This document shows, piece after piece, positions 61,398 through 64,000 of a stretch of 64,000 bases of DNA. The stretch is from assembly GCA_963663285.2 (NCBI GenBank), contig CAXXNI010000002.1, forward strand, positions 186,001-250,000, in the 5' to 3' direction. Position numbers and translations under genes: made by a program. This DNA comes from CAXXOK01 sp963663285 (GTDB lineage Bacteria > Bacillota > Clostridia > Christensenellales > Aristaeellaceae). Every line of letters starts with the position of its first letter. The stretch's first letter is position 1. The notes under the pieces were generated by a model. It made no database searches and had not been told where the DNA came from. It saw only the letters and a list, made by a program, of their open reading frames with translations.

Positions 61398-64000
61398 TCA
61401 AGTGGAGGGTTGTTCAAAAGTAATAATACAATAGTAAATTTCCTGATCGGCCAGCAAGTGCACAGCGTAGAACAGGCGTACCGGTTGCGGTAGCTGCCCC
61501 GGATCAATCAGCGTCAATCGTGCGTCGCCGCTGAGCTTGTTTTGCTGTTTTAACCACCGGACAAACCGAAGCATATCAGCCCTGGTGCGGATTTCGCGGC
61601 TGGGTTCTTTTTCTCCCGGATCAGAGGATGCAATTAATTCCTTGTTTGCAGACTGTGACCAGAATGTCTTCATCTTTTCGTTTTCCACCCGTGCGCTGGG
61701 TGTGGGGAGCGCATGGTAGATGCCTATACCCATGGGCATGCGCGTCAGTAAATGTTCAAAATGTGTCTGGAGAGCTTTAAGCTCTGTAATTTCTTCGATG
61801 ACGGCGTAGATGCGGTATACGCCCGGTTCCGCAGTGGGATAAATGGAATTGAAGGACCGCATCCACATAATGTGCTTATCCTTATGAAAAACACGATAAT
61901 CGATTTTAAACGGGATGCCGGTATCAACCAGATCGCTGGTGGCCTTCTCGAAACGCTCTACATCATCGGGGTGAATGGTGGAGTACGAATGATCCGCATC
62001 GTAAAACACTTCGGATGGTTCGTACCCGATCATTCTGCGGTAACCGTTGCTCACGTACAAAATACGCTGTTGTTTTCCGTGCATTTCAAAGATGGCAAGG
62101 CCGACCATGAAATTATCGGCAAACGCCCGGAACTGGTTTTGCTCGCGCAGATAGTTTTCCTCTGTTTTTACCTGTTCATCTACTTGATTAATGGCGGCGA
62201 TAAAACGCGTATGGTGTGTACGCTCGTCGGTAACATGAGAGCAAAGCACGCGGCACCATACAGGCGTTCCGTCTTTTTTTAGCAAACGAATCGTGCAGGA
62301 ACCACTGCCGTGAGCCAGCAGATCGTTTACCAGTGTCCAGTACATTTTATGATCCTGCGGATAAATGTAGGGCTCCAAATCCTTATGGGAGCTAAGCGTA
62401 GAAAAATCGTAATCACTGGCGCTGTAATGGTTGAAGGATTGGGAACTGATAACATTGCCGTTTGCAGTATCCCAATCGAAAAGGGAAGTACCCAGATGCT
62501 CCAGCAACTCCTGGTAGCGTGACTGCTCCTGCTGCTTCACTTGCAGCCATTGGTTCTCGATCAATAGCGCCTCGGCACGTTTTCGGCTGTCTACGTCCGC
62601 AATGCACAGCAGGTAAATCTCTTCGTTTGTATCTGTTGGGAGCGGAATAAAGGTGAAGGACGCCCAGCGCGAATGCTTGTTGCCGGAATGGATGCGCCGC
62701 TCTACTAAATAATAATCACTTTGGCTTTCGGCTATTTTCTGCCGCAGATAGCCCGGCATAAATAGATGATTTTCTAATTCATCATCCTGATTGAGCAGTG
62801 ATTTATGAAACCGTTCTTTCAACCAACCCGCCGGTTTAGTGGTATCGGGGTTCGGATCCTTTTGCGTGGAAGAATGAACGATGCGTATGCTTTGGCTGGT
62901 AAGATTCAGTTCTATAACATCGGCATACACACTGCGCAGAACCGCTGCGTAATTATGCAATGCGCGTGCCTGCTCAAACTCCTTAAGCTGGGTAATATCA
63001 TTGAAGGTGAAGAAAAACACATCGTTTAAGCCTGTTTTTCCCATGTGGCGTAAACGGGTTTCCACCCATATCTCACGGTTCTCCCGGTAATGGATGTGGC
63101 GCAGTTCAACACGTTCCACTTGCCCGCTTTGGGCAGCCTTCCGGCAGGTGTCAAGCAGCCCTTTGCGGTCATCTGCGTGAACTGCATTCAGTACCTCCCG
63201 CGCACCGTCAAAGACTTGCTTGGGCGTACAGCCGAACAGTTCATAATAACCGTCGTTCACGCGGCGCACTTCCAGTGCGTTGCTGCTCAGCTCATAAATG
63301 CCCATGCCCCCAACCATACCGTTAAATAGCATATCGGAGCCGGCGCTGCTGCCCCACAGGCTGGAAAGGTCAACGGACGGTTGCGGCGCGGAAATACGAA
63401 TGGGATCATTTTGTAAATGGCTGTCGACAAACAACTGCGTATAGCTGGCAACATCCAGTGGTTTGGCCAGCAGGAACCCCTGTGCCATATCGCAGCCGAT
63501 GGAGCGTAAAAAAGCCAGTTGATCCAGATTTTCCACGCCTTCAGCTATAACGGGCATATTCAGCCATTTTGTCATGCGGACGATGCTGGTCAGTACACTG
63601 GCGGCACGCGGGTTGGTATTTAACTTGGCGATAAACCGCATATCCAGCTTGATGATATCCACCGGCATATCCATCAGTACGTTCAGGCTGCTGTATCCGC
63701 TGCCAAAGTCGTCCATCAGCACGACAAAGCCCATGGAACGTAAACGGTTGATGGTAAGTAAAAGTTCGTCCGGGTCTTTATTATAAGCGCTCTCGGTAAT
63801 CTCCAGCCGCAGGGACGAGGGTTCGATATTGTATTTATGCACAAGCATCTGCAAATCGTCGCACAAATGGGTGGAATATAAATCGATCCGGCTGATGTTG
63901 ACGGAAATAGGCAGATTGTATTGGTATACTTTCCATTTGCTAAGCAGGGCGCAGGCGTGCTCCCAAACATAATAATCAAGCTTGGTAATAAAACCGTTGC
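61398..64000 (-). CDS. EAL-domain c-di-GMP phosphodiesterase with C-terminal PAS domains (partial, N-terminus off the window)
   Basis: Partial signalling protein; the frame is open to the window edge, about 867 codons visible. The EAL domain opens with TKLDYYVWEHAC and SVNISRIDL (metal Asn), then RLEITESAYN (Glu), LMDDFGSGYSSLNVL (Asp pair), IIKLDMRFI (Lys), IAEGVEN (Glu) and AQGFLLAKPL. All these catalytic residues are present. At least three PAS domains follow, marked by YELFGCTPKQVFDG, IHYRENREIWVETRLRH, NGYRRMIGYEPSEVFYDAD and DYRVFHKDKHIMWMR. It probably degrades c-di-GMP in response to ligands or redox. Upstream partners (GGDEF?) are beyond the edge. Confidence 0.88.
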   Translation of the reverse strand, partial: NGFITKLDYYVWEHACALLSKWKVYQYNLPISVNISRIDLYSTHLCDDLQMLVHKYNIEPSSLRLEITESAYNKDPDELLLTINRLRSMGFVVLMDDFGSGYSSLNVLMDMPVDIIKLDMRFIAKLNTNPRAASVLTSIVRMTKWLNMPVIAEGVENLDQLAFLRSIGCDMAQGFLLAKPLDVASYTQLFVDSHLQNDPIRISAPQPSVDLSSLWGSSAGSDMLFNGMVGGMGIYELSSNALEVRRVNDGYYELFGCTPKQVFDGAREVLNAVHADDRKGLLDTCRKAAQSGQVERVELRHIHYRENREIWVETRLRHMGKTGLNDVFFFTFNDITQLKEFEQARALHNYAAVLRSVYADVIELNLTSQSIRIVHSSTQKDPNPDTTKPAGWLKERFHKSLLNQDDELENHLFMPGYLRQKIAESQSDYYLVERRIHSGNKHSRWASFTFIPLPTDTNEEIYLLCIADVDSRKRAEALLIENQWLQVKQQEQSRYQELLEHLGTSLFDWDTANGNVISSQSFNHYSASDYDFSTLSSHKDLEPYIYPQDHKMYWTLVNDLLAHGSGSCTIRLLKKDGTPVWCRVLCSHVTDERTHHTRFIAAINQVDEQVKTEENYLREQNQFRAFADNFMVGLAIFEMHGKQQRILYVSNGYRRMIGYEPSEVFYDADHSYSTIHPDDVERFEKATSDLVDTGIPFKIDYRVFHKDKHIMWMRSFNSIYPTAEPGVYRIYAVIEEITELKALQTHFEHLLTRMPMGIGIYHALPTPSARVENEKMKTFWSQSANKELIASSDPGEKEPSREIRTRADMLRFVRWLKQQNKLSGDARLTLIDPGQLPQPVRLFYAVHLLADQEIYYCIITFEQPST

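Overview
The window comes from a Gram-positive anaerobe of the Bacillota, most likely an uncultured Clostridia of the gut type. The evidence is strong AGGAGG ribosome binding sites with frequent GTG and TTG starts, a T-box leader, a Firmicute-type LexA box, a two-membrane-subunit Na+-pumping decarboxylase module, SpoIID-like and CapA-like envelope proteins, and secreted proteins with SH3 repeats and Thr/Pro/Ser linkers. No rRNA, tRNA, CRISPR array, prophage or insertion sequence was found. The species cannot be named from the sequence alone.

Layout. (1) 178-10299, plus strand: a carbohydrate catabolism block in two transcription units. The first holds a FucI/AraA-type isomerase, class II aldolase, PfkB kinase, aldose-1-epimerase-like protein, DUF4867-like protein, GlcD-like FAD oxidase and GlcF-like iron-sulfur partner. 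The second holds an IolB-like isomerase and two TIM-barrel epimerase/isomerase proteins. The substrate is not evident. (2) 10467-12443: LysE-type exporter and S-adenosylhomocysteine hydrolase. (3) 12530-16219, minus: two envelope proteins of unknown role. (4) 16499-18501, minus: an acyl-CoA ligase behind a complete T-box leader with a consensus promoter. (5) 18520-21950: GNAT enzyme, small membrane protein, murI, wecB. (6) 22402-26532: an SDR reductase followed directly by a 1097-residue ligase-ACP-alpha-oxoamine synthase fusion, a candidate two-gene pathway to a sphingoid-base-like or other amino-ketone lipid. (7) 26973-34517: DEAD-box helicase and a run of secreted or membrane proteins (YARHG/SH3, phosphodiester glycosidase family, Lgt-like, CapA-like, DUF6273-like, one unknown).

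(8) 34584-42044, minus: a translation supercluster read as L7Ae-like, rpsL, rpsG, fusA, tuf, rpmG, secE, nusG, rplK, rplA. The str genes come first and the secE-nusG-rplKA genes follow, while rplJ, rplL, rpoB and rpoC are missing from the places where Firmicutes usually keep them. (9) 42196-47971: a pair of YdcZ-type membrane proteins diverging from a Crp/Fnr regulator, a SpoIID-domain protein with an internal disordered insertion, udk and a DUF362 ferredoxin-like protein. (10) 48092-52795: uvrA behind a LexA box, and a beta-CASP metallo-beta-lactamase-fold protein. (11) 52883-55901: DUF2975/HTH pair and a GH3 beta-glycosidase. (12) 56155-58683, minus: decarboxylase beta and gamma subunits with a small membrane protein and a Usp-like protein, but no alpha subunit. 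(13) 58698-64000, minus: GNAT enzyme, hotdog thioesterase, a glycosyltransferase-like protein and an EAL-PAS signalling protein that runs off the right edge.

Protein starts were chosen by ribosome binding site and family alignment, so several are shorter than the longest reading frame. Family names are from recognition of motifs by eye; no database search was run.
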